A stretch of DNA of 15,370 nt from Patescibacteria group bacterium (GTDB taxonomy: Bacteria > Patescibacteriota > Minisyncoccia > Phycocordibacterales > UBA2100): assembly GCA_015491135.1 (NCBI GenBank), contig WFWK01000039.1:1-15370 (forward strand), given 5' to 3'. The notes beneath the pieces are model-generated. The model saw only the letters and a list, made by a program, of their open reading frames with translations. It had not been told where the DNA came from and searched no databases. Of the stretch, positions 6,604 to 13,107 are shown piece by piece (the first letter of the stretch is position 1; each line of letters opens with the position of its first letter). Made by a program: the position numbers and the translations under genes.

Positions 6604-7497
6604 ATGTTGCCGTATGTTGTATCTGCTGATGTTGCACCATTGGTGCAAGCGTGGTGCAAAGTCAAAGGGTGGAAAGCGCCCGACAAATCGTTTTTTGAAG
6701 TGCTTTCCAGTGAATTATGCAACTTATTGCGTAAACCTTTTGGAAGCGATTTGCGTTATCTCTCACACGAAGAGATGAGAGAATACACTTCCAAACAGTT
6801 TACAGCTTCTGTTGCTCCGGTAGTTAGCATGGACTTTGTCTATGCAAATACGCCAATTGCGCTTCATATGACTCGCGCGGTAGTAAAGCAAGGAAGCGAT
6901 TTTGTAAGTGCGGGTTTTGTACCCAGAGCAAAAGCCACATCACTTGCAAAACAGGCTGAAACCATAGCGCGTCTGCTTGGGACGAAAAGAGAAGTGGTGC
7001 TATATGATGACGTAATTTTTGAGGGAAACACAATTACGCAAGCCATTGAGTTGCTTGCAAAACACGGTGTACGTGTGATCGAGGTTCGTGCTGCTATTAC
7101 TGTTGGTGAAGGAAAGCGACACCTCAATTCTGTGCCTGTGTTCTCTTCTGTACACTTTGATGAAGTGATAGATGAGGTGTGTGAGCGTGATTTTTTTCCG
7201 GGAGTGACACAGTCGGGGCGTACTCTTGCGTCAAATACCTATATAGGTATACCGTATATTGCACCTTTTGGTGATGCAGAAAGGTGGGCATCCATACCAC
7301 AAGAATACGTATCGATTGTGAGTGATGGTTGTCGTGAACTTGCATGTGCGCTTTATGAAGAAATCGCGCGACGTAATAATGTGCAAGTAACTATTGCCGA
7401 TTTACCGCGTGGTATCTATGGTATCAACCACATCTCTCAAGAGCAAGAGACTGATGTTGCCAAGGCACTGCGCGATATTAAACATGTCTCTATATAA
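6604..7497 (+). CDS. Phosphoribosyltransferase-fold protein, 297 residues
   Basis: The central motif VVLYDDVIFEGNT (131-143) is the PRPP-binding loop of type I phosphoribosyltransferases (two Asp, then E-G-N-T in place of T-G-x-T). The protein is longer than simple PRTases: an N-terminal helical part of about 70 residues, and a C-terminal extension from about 190 containing CERDFFPGVTQSGRT and IPYIAPFGDAERW. The base substrate cannot be assigned, and a PRTase-like regulator is also possible. The ATG at 6604 is chosen because AAGGAGG lies eight bases upstream; an in-frame upstream non-ATG start has no such site. The gene is preceded by a His-rich leader ORF and followed by a terminator, so it is a single-gene unit. 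Histidine biosynthesis begins with a PRPP enzyme, but this protein does not look like HisG. Confidence 0.7.
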   Translation: MLPYVVSADVAPLVQAWCKVKGWKAPDKSFFEVLSSELCNLLRKPFGSDLRYLSHEEMREYTSKQFTASVAPVVSMDFVYANTPIALHMTRAVVKQGSDFVSAGFVPRAKATSLAKQAETIARLLGTKREVVLYDDVIFEGNTITQAIELLAKHGVRVIEVRAAITVGEGKRHLNSVPVFSSVHFDEVIDEVCERDFFPGVTQSGRTLASNTYIGIPYIAPFGDAERWASIPQEYVSIVSDGCRELACALYEEIARRNNVQVTIADLPRGIYGINHISQEQETDVAKALRDIKHVSI

Positions 7498-7501
7498 ACA
7501 T

Positions 7502-7535
7502 ACCCCCGAAACGATAGTGTTTCGGGGGTTTATTT
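7502..7535 (+). terminator. Rho-independent terminator after the phosphoribosyltransferase gene
   Basis: An 11-bp stem (7502-7512 with 7519-7529: ACCCCCGAAAC/GTTTCGGGGGT) followed by TTTATTTA. It lies between convergent genes; the plus-strand tail is the U-rich one. Confidence 0.85.
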
Positions 7536-8349
7536 ATCGGAGTGGTACATGTTTTGCGAGCACAAAAGCTTCTTGTTCAGCTTTCTCACATTGATAAACG
7601 AACATAAGTAACCCATCAAATGGTGCAAGCACCGGTGCATTGCCATCGGTTCCTAATAAGGTCCCTTTGGTAACAGAAGTAAACTCTGCGAAAGATTGCA
7701 CCGGCATAAAATTGTGCCTAGTTTTGTAAATATAGGTTGCTTTGAGGTGTTGTTGGGTTCTGGGTGTTATTTGCTCGTCTATCATGTGAAGTGCCGCTAA
7801 TATTCCATATATCCCTTGTATGGCCCGCTGAAGAGTAGACGGTTCATCATGGGTACCACATTCAAGGCATATACCAATGCCACCACATAAGTTGACATAT
7901 GCATCAGTTGCCAACGGATGTAGTTTATCAAACCCACTTACTACTATAGAGGCCGGCAGATAAGATGCCAAATCGTAGCCATTCGGCTCGCAAATGACAA
8001 ATGAAGGTGCATTCGGTTCGTGAACAGAATGAAGATCTAGTAAAACATCACACGATGCAAGGAGTGGCTTCAATACTTTTGCTCGCGTATATTCATAACT
8101 GGCTCTCTCTTTGGGGGTGAGAGTGGAATCACCTCTAAAGAGGCGGTTCAAGTTGCAATCAATAAAACGTTTTCTCAAAAGGAGTGCTTGAGGATTACCT
8201 ATCTCAAACGCCACCTCTCCTTGTAAAAGAAGAGAGGGGAGAATGGTACCCATATAGCCAATGGCTTCCACACCACAGGGCTCATCTCCATGCACTCCTC
8301 CAAGAATCACCACTTTTGGCCCCTGTTGTTTCGCACGGAACGTAAGCAT
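7534..8349 (-). CDS. AstE/AspA-family zinc amidohydrolase (succinylglutamate desuccinylase/aspartoacylase-like)
   Basis: This family (M14-like zinc enzymes) removes acyl groups from N-acyl amino acids. The 271-residue product has GGVHGDEPCGVEA with zinc ligands His20 and Glu23, DCNLNRLFRGD with the substrate-binding Asn68-Arg69, DLHSVHEP with the third zinc ligand His107, and ECGTHDEP with the catalytic Glu163. A C-terminal beta domain typical of the family follows (QSFAEFTSVTKGTLLG). The active site looks complete; the substrate is unknown. The ATG at 8349 has a GGAGGAAG site in place and a good promoter upstream. It is divergent from the LOG-like gene, sharing a 156-base intergenic region. 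Confidence 0.82.
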   Translation of the reverse strand: MLTFRAKQQGPKVVILGGVHGDEPCGVEAIGYMGTILPSLLLQGEVAFEIGNPQALLLRKRFIDCNLNRLFRGDSTLTPKERASYEYTRAKVLKPLLASCDVLLDLHSVHEPNAPSFVICEPNGYDLASYLPASIVVSGFDKLHPLATDAYVNLCGGIGICLECGTHDEPSTLQRAIQGIYGILAALHMIDEQITPRTQQHLKATYIYKTRHNFMPVQSFAEFTSVTKGTLLGTDGNAPVLAPFDGLLMFVYQCEKAEQEAFVLAKHVPLR

Positions 8350-8396
8350 ATCTTCCTCCTTGTTTCGCTACTTACAATTTATCCATATCCTGGCGT

Positions 8397-8424
8397 ATTA
8401 TACATAAGGTATCATGACTCACAA
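8397..8424 (-). promoter_or_regulatory. Promoter of the AstE/AspA-like gene
   Basis: Minus strand: TTGTGA (8419-8424), 16-base spacer, perfect TATAAT (8397-8402). Confidence 0.6.
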
Positions 8425-8449
8425 GTAATAATATATATACGCGTTGATA

Positions 8450-8477
8450 TTGCGCTTTCCTTTTCGTTTGTTATAAT
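8450..8477 (+). promoter_or_regulatory. Promoter of the LOG/SLOG gene
   Basis: Perfect TATAAT (8472-8477) with TTGCGC (8450-8455) 16 bases upstream; a better hexamer, TTGATA, lies at 8444-8449 but at 22 bases. Predicted 5' UTR is about 22 bases without a clear Shine-Dalgarno site. Confidence 0.45.
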
Positions 8478-8505
8478 GATTTGCTTAAACACATAAGTAT
8501 TGCTC

Positions 8506-9045
8506 ATGTATCAATATCAAATCGGAGTTATGGGATCAGCTGCTGACACTTCTTATAGCAAAGAGGTGGAAGAGCGCGCTTTTGAGGTGGGTAAATTGCT
8601 TGCCAAACGTGGGCACATTACTGTTTATGGAGCAGAGAAGGACACTGATTCTTTATCAACTGCTGCTGCACGTGGTGCCAAAAGTGAAGGCGGACTCACT
8701 GTTGGAGTAACCTATGGCAAAGGTATGGATATTTTTGATCGCGATATTACCGATGTGGTGGTGGTCTCCGGTATGGAGCGAGGTGGCGGACGAGAGTTTG
8801 TGTTAGTGAATTCTACACATGCAATAATTATAATTTCAGGTGGTTCGGGAACACTCACAGAAACGGCTATCGCTTATCAAATGAACATACCGGTTGTGGC
8901 ACTTGTCGGCACCGGTGGATGGGCCGACAAGCTTGCGGATACATATCTTGACAGTCGCGAGCGTCTGAAGGTGGTACCGGCGACAACCCCTGAAGAGGCG
9001 GTGGAATCAATTGAACAACTACTTACCCAATACTTTAATAATTAA
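8506..9045 (+). CDS. LOG/SLOG-family protein (TIGR00725-like)
   Basis: SLOG proteins bind or cleave nucleotide-derived ligands; LOG members release bases from nucleoside monophosphates. The 179-residue product opens with a Rossmann strand IGVMGSA, has an EVGKLLAKRGHITVYGA segment, a positively charged MERGGGREFVLVNSTHAIIIISGG, and the phosphate-binding GGSGTLTE (112-119), followed by AIAYQMNIPVVAL. The usual LOG motif PGGxGTxxE lacks its Pro here, as in the TIGR00725 branch. The ATG at 8506 is preferred over a TTG six bases earlier. It stands alone and is divergent from the aspartoacylase-like gene. A second SLOG gene lies at 10380-11090, facing the opposite way. Confidence 0.8.
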   Translation: MYQYQIGVMGSAADTSYSKEVEERAFEVGKLLAKRGHITVYGAEKDTDSLSTAAARGAKSEGGLTVGVTYGKGMDIFDRDITDVVVVSGMERGGGREFVLVNSTHAIIIISGGSGTLTETAIAYQMNIPVVALVGTGGWADKLADTYLDSRERLKVVPATTPEEAVESIEQLLTQYFNN

Positions 9046-9046
9046 A

Positions 9047-9075
9047 TAAAAAAGCGCCGACCTGAAAGTCGGCGC
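9047..9075 (-). terminator. Terminator of the second hisS (minus strand)
   Basis: Stem GCGCCGAC/GTCGGCGC (9054-9061 with 9068-9075), six-base loop, followed on the minus strand by TTTTTTATTT. The plus-strand tail is weak, so it chiefly serves the minus-strand operon while also ending the LOG gene region. Confidence 0.82.
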
Positions 9076-9081
9076 AGAGGT

Positions 9082-10368
9082 TTAAAAGAGGTTGGTCAGA
9101 TACGTTACCACTTCTTCCATTTTACTGAAAGAAAGTTGCTCCTGTGTTTTAAGTGAGCGTATTACCCATGAATTATTATGATGGATAATAACCCACTCAA
9201 AACCGTTACGATCTGCCCAACGCAGTTGTGTGCTAAGAGGATTTGGCTGAAGATACTGCTCAATTATTACATCATTTTTACGCAGTAAATCAGCTATGTT
9301 AGCAAGGACTGCGAAAGTGTCTGCATTATGTTGATCACTTAGCAGTGCTACTTTACCTGTTTGACTGTTACTACTATACAGTTCTGCTTCAACGGCGCGC
9401 AAAAGAAGGCGGGTAAGTCCAATTGATGCGCCGACACCCTTAATGTCGCGTGGACCTCCGAGGTCGGCGATAAGTGAATCATAACGACCGCCACCGGCAA
9501 CACTTCCCAATTGAGGATACGCATCAAAGGTAACTTCAAAGACCATACCGGTGTAGTAATCAAGACCGCGAGCAAGAGAAGGATCGATAATCACCGATGC
9601 CTGTGCGGGCATGAGAGGTTGTATCAGAGATACCAGTTTTTGTACTTGTAACGCACTGGTCTCATCTGCAATGTTACTTTGCACTCCTTCACTGAGAAAG
9701 CGTTGCCATGTAACATCGGCGACACCAAGTTTTCCAAGTTCTTCGCTGACCCACTTTGTGCCGCGCTTATGAATGCGATCAATAACACGGCATGCATATG
9801 ACAATTGAGTCTCAGCGATTCCCATCGCGCGAAGTGCAGAGGAGAGAAATTGGCGATCGTTCACCCTAAATGTAAACGAGCCAATATTGAGTGTTGCAAG
9901 AGCTTTGGCAATCACTAGCATGATTTCGGCATCATGCCACAGATTCGCATCCCCTCGCTCAAGTGTATCAATATCAGCTTGCGTAAACTGCCGATAGCGC
10001 CCACCTTTGGGTCGTTCACCACGAAACACCGGTCCGATAGCGGAACGACGAAACGGAAAGCGAAGCTCACGATAGTGTGCCACCACATGCCGTACTAACG
10101 GAACGGTATGGTCGAATCGTAGCCCGAGACGTGCACGTTGCTTTTCATCCTGAAGCTGAACCAAGCCAAAAAGCTGCGTAGTGATCTCTCCATCGCTTTT
10201 TGCAGTGAGCACCTCCAATCGCTCCACAAGTGGAGTAATAAAAGGCGTAAATCCATGGGAATTAAACACTTTGAGAATGCGTTGCATCGCATCAATAAAA
10301 TGCGAAGCAACATCGTGTGTCAGTTCAGGAAACCCGCTTGGTGGATTAAGGTTTAGCTTTTTGTTCAT
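9082..10368 (-). CDS. Second histidyl-tRNA synthetase or close paralog
   Basis: The 428-residue class II synthetase has LGLRFDHTVPLVRH (81-94), motif 2 FRGERPKGGRYRQFTQ (115-130), the histidine-binding RGLDYYTGMVFEV (267-279), AGGGRYDSL, a motif-3 region GVGASIGLTRLLL, and a C-terminal domain (about 335-428) resembling the HisRS anticodon-binding domain. Because the catalytic Arg and Gln and the C-terminal domain are present, it is not a typical HisZ, which lacks that domain. It could be a functional alternative HisRS. The ATG at 10368 is chosen: GGAGGG lies four bases upstream, whereas the upstream in-frame ATG at 10380 overlaps that site. It follows the SLOG gene without a gap, so they form an operon. 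In motif 2 the arginines visible are all CGN codons, unlike the first hisS. tRNA-His lies upstream of the operon on the same strand. Confidence 0.85.
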   Translation of the reverse strand: MNKKLNLNPPSGFPELTHDVASHFIDAMQRILKVFNSHGFTPFITPLVERLEVLTAKSDGEITTQLFGLVQLQDEKQRARLGLRFDHTVPLVRHVVAHYRELRFPFRRSAIGPVFRGERPKGGRYRQFTQADIDTLERGDANLWHDAEIMLVIAKALATLNIGSFTFRVNDRQFLSSALRAMGIAETQLSYACRVIDRIHKRGTKWVSEELGKLGVADVTWQRFLSEGVQSNIADETSALQVQKLVSLIQPLMPAQASVIIDPSLARGLDYYTGMVFEVTFDAYPQLGSVAGGGRYDSLIADLGGPRDIKGVGASIGLTRLLLRAVEAELYSSNSQTGKVALLSDQHNADTFAVLANIADLLRKNDVIIEQYLQPNPLSTQLRWADRNGFEWVIIHHNNSWVIRSLKTQEQLSFSKMEEVVTYLTNLF

Positions 10369-10379
10369 TGTTCCCTCCA

Positions 10380-11090
10380 TCAGTCGTACAGATCATCAAA
10401 GAAGAGTTCTTCTTTGAGGAATCGCGCTGCCTCTTCACCGTTTGTGATAAGGTGCGACGGGAGACATTTGTGCATTGTCTCCGGTTTTCCGGGAAAATGA
10501 GGAATAACATCAGCGGTACCACCGGTGCCCGAGATAGGGACAATGTATTTGGTAGGCGCTTTTTTATCCTCATTACGTTTGAGCAAGTGTGCTACTTCAA
10601 CGAGGGTACCGGATCGCCCCCCAATTACAATGACTGCATCAAGCATTTTTATATAAACACTCGCTTCATCACCCCAACGACTCTCGCCGATAATCGGTGG
10701 AACCACTACCAGCAAGTCAAGCACAGACTCATCAAGGGTATAGCCTTTCTCGTGGGCACGTAAGGGAGCAACACCAATGGTTTTAAAACCAAGTTCTTTA
10801 GCTGTTTGTGCAGCTATACGAGGTACCCCCCATTTTGTACCACCGGTGAGAATGGCAATATGAGAGCGAGGTAGTGGATTTAAGACGTCACTTACTATTT
10901 GTTGAATCAACACGTCGTTTGCTTGAGACGCAAGTGTTTTGCAGTCTTCTGTTCCGTTATCTTGGATGTAACGAAGTACAGGGTGACTATCATCAGCCCC
11001 ACCTGAAAATGCCAGTACAAACAGGATCCCGTGCTCATGCTTGAAGTGTTCGAATTGAGCATGGTAATCTTCTTGCAACGCGATATGCAT
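10380..11090 (-). CDS. SLOG-domain protein, 236 residues
   Basis: A Rossmann-type protein with SLOG hallmarks: HIAILTGGTKWGVPRIAA (about 77-94), GFKTIGVAPL, and the phosphate-loop motif VIGGRSGTLVEV (155-166), followed by YIVPISGTGGTAD. Such proteins bind nucleotide-like ligands (the DprA, LOG and stress-signalling families); the ligand is unknown. The first 20 residues are rich in histidine (positions 2, 10, 15, 18, 20). The start has an AAAGGAGGT site. Its stop overlaps a potential upstream ATG of the second hisS by one base (TGATG), indicating a two-gene operon. Linkage of a nucleotide sensor with a tRNA synthetase is unusual. Confidence 0.75.
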   Translation of the reverse strand: MHIALQEDYHAQFEHFKHEHGILFVLAFSGGADDSHPVLRYIQDNGTEDCKTLASQANDVLIQQIVSDVLNPLPRSHIAILTGGTKWGVPRIAAQTAKELGFKTIGVAPLRAHEKGYTLDESVLDLLVVVPPIIGESRWGDEASVYIKMLDAVIVIGGRSGTLVEVAHLLKRNEDKKAPTKYIVPISGTGGTADVIPHFPGKPETMHKCLPSHLITNGEEAARFLKEELFFDDLYD

Positions 11091-11130
11091 GGTTTTACCT
11101 CCTTTGCAAAGATCTGTTGTTACCGAGTCA

Positions 11131-11136
11131 ATTATA
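11131..11136 (-). promoter_or_regulatory. -10 box of the SLOG-hisS2 operon
   Basis: Perfect TATAAT on the minus strand; the -35 region (around 11154-11159) is a poor match. The predicted 5' UTR is about 34 bases. A 9-bp AT-rich inverted repeat (11160-11168 with 11172-11180) lies next to the -35 position and could be an operator. No leader ORF or T-box is visible before this operon. The rest of the 200-base gap holds only the tRNA terminator. Confidence 0.4.
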
Positions 11137-11249
11137 CCTGTGTTTTGATATTGACGAAAAATAAAACAGATTGTTTTATTCTAAAATCTAAGTGAACAAT
11201 TAGTCTGATTGAAAAGTTTGGAGATAGTATACAGGATTGATTATCAATT

Positions 11250-11276
11250 AATAAAGGCAGGGTGATACCCTACCTT
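11250..11276 (-). terminator. Terminator of tRNA-His
   Basis: A 10-bp stem with one G-U pair (11254-11263 with 11267-11276), three-base loop, followed on the minus strand by TTTATT. It separates the tRNA from the SLOG-hisS2 operon. Confidence 0.75.
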
Positions 11277-11290
11277 GATACAAAAGAGCG

Positions 11291-11364
11291 TGGGGCGAGT
11301 AGGGGGAATCGAACCCCCGTCATCCGGACCACAACCGGAGGCTCTGCCATTGAGCTATACTCGC
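11291..11364 (-). tRNA. tRNA-His(GTG)
   Basis: A full cloverleaf can be drawn: acceptor GCGAGTA with TACTCGC, TA at 8-9, D arm GCTC...GAGC, anticodon stem TCCGG/CCGGA with loop TTGTGGT (anticodon GTG), T arm GGGGG-TTCGATT-CCCCC, and encoded CCA. The base just before (11365) gives G-1 opposite discriminator C73, the histidine identity pair. It is transcribed toward the second hisS operon but has its own promoter and terminator. Confidence 0.97.
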
Positions 11365-11378
11365 CACAGCCAACAAGG

Positions 11379-11406
11379 AGTATAATTAAAGTTACAGAAA
11401 TATCAA
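11379..11406 (-). promoter_or_regulatory. Promoter of tRNA-His
   Basis: Minus strand: TTGATA (11401-11406), 16-base spacer, TATACT (11379-11384). The start would be about seven bases before the mature 5' end. Confidence 0.7.
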
Positions 11407-11504
11407 GTTGAAATACAACAATTTTATAATTTGGTCAATAGAAATTGTTATTTTTATATGATATTTTTCTAAAAGTGATGTTCTCTTAAACAAGGAGGTG
11501 TATT

Positions 11505-11930
11505 ATGTACAAACATACACATACCACACATCATCCGATATCTGTTTGCGTACATGGAATAACATTACCGATGGGAAAAATCGGTAATGGCCCTTACAAT
11601 TTGGTTTTGTGGAAATCAACCATACCGTGGGGGCATTACAAAGACGTGTTTGCGCAAGCGCGCTCGCAAGGACTTGTATTGCTTTCTGTGGATGAAGTGG
11701 TTCCCGCCGTGTTTGAATTGTTTCAGGAAAAGCAATGGGGTAGCAATGCTGTTTGTGCCACTCACCCCATTAGGATAAGGGGTAAAAAGCACCTGCTTTC
11801 GGTGCATGTGAACAGGTTAGGTCAGGTGCTTATTACACCACGACCAGTGCATGTTGCCAAAAAAGAGATAGAAACAGTCGAGGAGGCATATTGGTATGGT
11901 AGTAATTTTTGGCTGTTTAAAAAGAACTGA
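11505..11930 (+). CDS. Hypothetical protein, 141 residues
   Basis: No family is recognised. The product is basic and aromatic-rich with no signal peptide or membrane helix. Its N-terminus is histidine-rich (MYKHTHTTHHP). A strand-rich first half (LVLWKSTIPWGHYKDVF), a helix DEVVPAVFELFQEKQW and a segment HPIRIRGKKHLLSVHVNRLGQVLITPRP follow; it ends WYGSNFWLFKK. It is clearly expressed as its own unit: a strong AAGGAGGTG site, then a terminator four bases after the stop. The upstream 140 bases (11365-11504) contain the tRNA promoter and AT-rich DNA; TTGGTC (11431) with TATATG (11455) is the best, weak, promoter candidate. It lies at the right edge of the accessory-looking block. Confidence 0.7.
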   Translation: MYKHTHTTHHPISVCVHGITLPMGKIGNGPYNLVLWKSTIPWGHYKDVFAQARSQGLVLLSVDEVVPAVFELFQEKQWGSNAVCATHPIRIRGKKHLLSVHVNRLGQVLITPRPVHVAKKEIETVEEAYWYGSNFWLFKKN

Positions 11931-11932
11931 TT

Positions 11933-11976
11933 AAAACCGCCCAATTTGTCACAGAGGACAGATTGGGTGGTTTTTT
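11933..11976 (+). terminator. Rho-independent terminator after the 11505 gene
   Basis: An 18-base-pair near-perfect stem (11933-11950 with 11957-11974, one mismatch), loop ACAGAG, ending in TTTTTT. Confidence 0.88.
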
Positions 11977-12000
11977 AGTGATATTTTATATCATATTTAA

Positions 12001-12591
12001 ATGACCAACATATTTGCCGAAGCTACAAAAGGAGCGCCTCCGTATTATTTGGTTAAGAAGGCATATGCTTATATAGATAAAATTGACGATAATGCGCGTG
12101 TTTTGGATTTGGGGGCCGGATCCCTCAGGAACAGTTTATTTTTTGCCAAAAAAGGATTTTCAATTTTGGCGATAGACAAAGACAAGAATATACACAATTA
12201 TCGTAAAGAAGTCGGCGATAGCGCGGACCGCATTGAAACCGTGCAAGAGGATATATGTAAATTTTTGCAAAATAATCATGAACAATTCTCAGTTATTTTG
12301 GCAACTCATGTAATTCCGTTTTTGTCCGAAAACTGTCGCGAAACATTTTTTAAAACCTTGTCTTCTCTTTTGGTTGACGGGGGTGTGTTGGTTCTTACAT
12401 TTTGGGGACCTCGGGATGATTTCTCTCGCAAAGGTGTGGCAGTAGAAGAAATGGAAAAGTTGCTTGAGAAATTGCAATCATTTAAGATTCTTTTTGCAAA
12501 AGAAAGAGAATATGATGGTCCGACTGTTGACGGGTGGGAAAAGCACTGGCATGTAATAGATATTGTAGCTAGCAATAGAAAAGATGACTAA
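12001..12591 (+). CDS. Class I SAM-dependent methyltransferase (TehB-like)
   Basis: The 196-residue product has motif I VLDLGAGSLRNSLFFAK (34-50), the acidic post-I segment ILAIDKDKN, a motif VILATHVIPFL and a later strand GGVLVLTFWG. The order matches TehB/UbiE-type small-molecule methyltransferases; the substrate is unknown. The ATG has no Shine-Dalgarno site; a TATCAT box (11989-11994) ends six bases before it, so it may be leaderless, though no good -35 is seen. Base composition and start type resemble the flanking core genes rather than the accessory-looking block. Confidence 0.75.
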   Translation: MTNIFAEATKGAPPYYLVKKAYAYIDKIDDNARVLDLGAGSLRNSLFFAKKGFSILAIDKDKNIHNYRKEVGDSADRIETVQEDICKFLQNNHEQFSVILATHVIPFLSENCRETFFKTLSSLLVDGGVLVLTFWGPRDDFSRKGVAVEEMEKLLEKLQSFKILFAKEREYDGPTVDGWEKHWHVIDIVASNRKDD

Positions 12592-12603
12592 CCGTATTTA
12601 CTA

Positions 12604-12632
12604 TTGACAAATTAACTATTTTATAGTATACT
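12604..12632 (+). promoter_or_regulatory. Consensus promoter of the 12639 gene, leaderless
   Basis: Perfect TTGACA (12604-12609), 17-base spacer, TATACT (12627-12632). Six bases separate the -10 box from the ATG, so transcription should start at the first base of the coding sequence. Confidence 0.8.
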
Positions 12633-12638
12633 TTAAAT

Positions 12639-13049
12639 ATGAAAAAGGTAATTACATATTTGGCGATAGTTTTATTTGTGATTCCGTTTATAAACGCTGA
12701 AGCTGCGGTTTATGCAGGTTTTGGTTACAGAGACAATAACTTTGGCGCAAACGTTTACATCTCCGACAGAGGTTTGTCAGGGAATGTGACATATGCAAAC
12801 TATCCGAGTTATTACCCGTCTTACAGTTACAATCGCAGTTATTCTTACCCAAGTTATTACCCGGTTTACTATCCGGTTTACTACACACCTTGTATAGACT
12901 ACGGTGGCCCAGGCAGGTACTACGAATCTCCCGAGAATCACCCAAGCTGTTCTGACAGAGTTGAAGATTACGCAAATAGAGCGGGAAGGCCTAACCAATT
13001 TTTAACCGAGCTTTCAAAAGCAACCGGAGCGTATTGGTACGGATACTAA
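12639..13049 (+). CDS. Secreted Tyr/Pro/Ser-rich protein
   Basis: The 136-residue product begins with a clear signal peptide (MKKV, hydrophobic core, cleavage near AEA at about 20-23). A short glycine/aromatic part (VYAGFGYRDNNFGANVYISDRG) is followed by degenerate tyrosine repeats of the type Y-P-S-Y-Y-P and Y-P-V-Y-Y (about 55-87), then a part with two cysteines (PCIDYGG and HPSCSDR) that could form a disulfide. No enzyme family is recognised; an extracellular or surface-attached low-complexity protein is likely. The strong consensus promoter suggests high expression. It has its own bidirectional terminator. Confidence 0.75.
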   Translation: MKKVITYLAIVLFVIPFINAEAAVYAGFGYRDNNFGANVYISDRGLSGNVTYANYPSYYPSYSYNRSYSYPSYYPVYYPVYYTPCIDYGGPGRYYESPENHPSCSDRVEDYANRAGRPNQFLTELSKATGAYWYGY

Positions 13050-13064
13050 ATAACTAAGAAAGCA

Positions 13065-13097
13065 AAACAAAAGCGCGCCTGAGGCGCGCTTTTGTTT
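13065..13097. terminator. Bidirectional terminator between the 12639 gene and thrS
   Basis: A perfect 15-bp stem (13065-13079 with 13083-13097) with a three-base loop; U-rich on both strands because the arms end in A and T runs. It ends the secreted-protein gene (plus) and thrS (minus). Confidence 0.9.
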
Positions 13098-13107
13098 AAA
13101 ATCGGAG

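Noticed and set aside
6399..6629. ORF of 76 codons in the leader region
   Set aside because: It runs through the promoter, the leader hairpins and into the next gene, has no ribosome site and a Cys-rich unlikely composition.
9082..10368. HisZ, the HisRS-like regulatory subunit of ATP phosphoribosyltransferase, next to a PRTase gene
   Set aside because: The protein keeps catalytic motif residues and a C-terminal anticodon-binding-like domain that HisZ lacks, and the PRTase-fold neighbour does not resemble HisG. A phylogeny would settle it.
11160..11180. AT-rich inverted repeat as a terminator
   Set aside because: No gene ends there on either strand; kept only as a possible operator near the SLOG-hisS2 promoter.
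11291..11364. tRNA-His as an integration site for the 6-11.9 kb block
   Set aside because: tRNA genes are common attachment sites, but I found no direct repeat of the tRNA 3' end near 5.9-6.0 kb or elsewhere, and no integrase gene.
12790..12900. Short DNA repeats in the 12639 gene as a CRISPR-like or tandem repeat array
   Set aside because: The units are unequal, have no spacers and follow the reading frame as Tyr/Pro codons, so they are protein low complexity.
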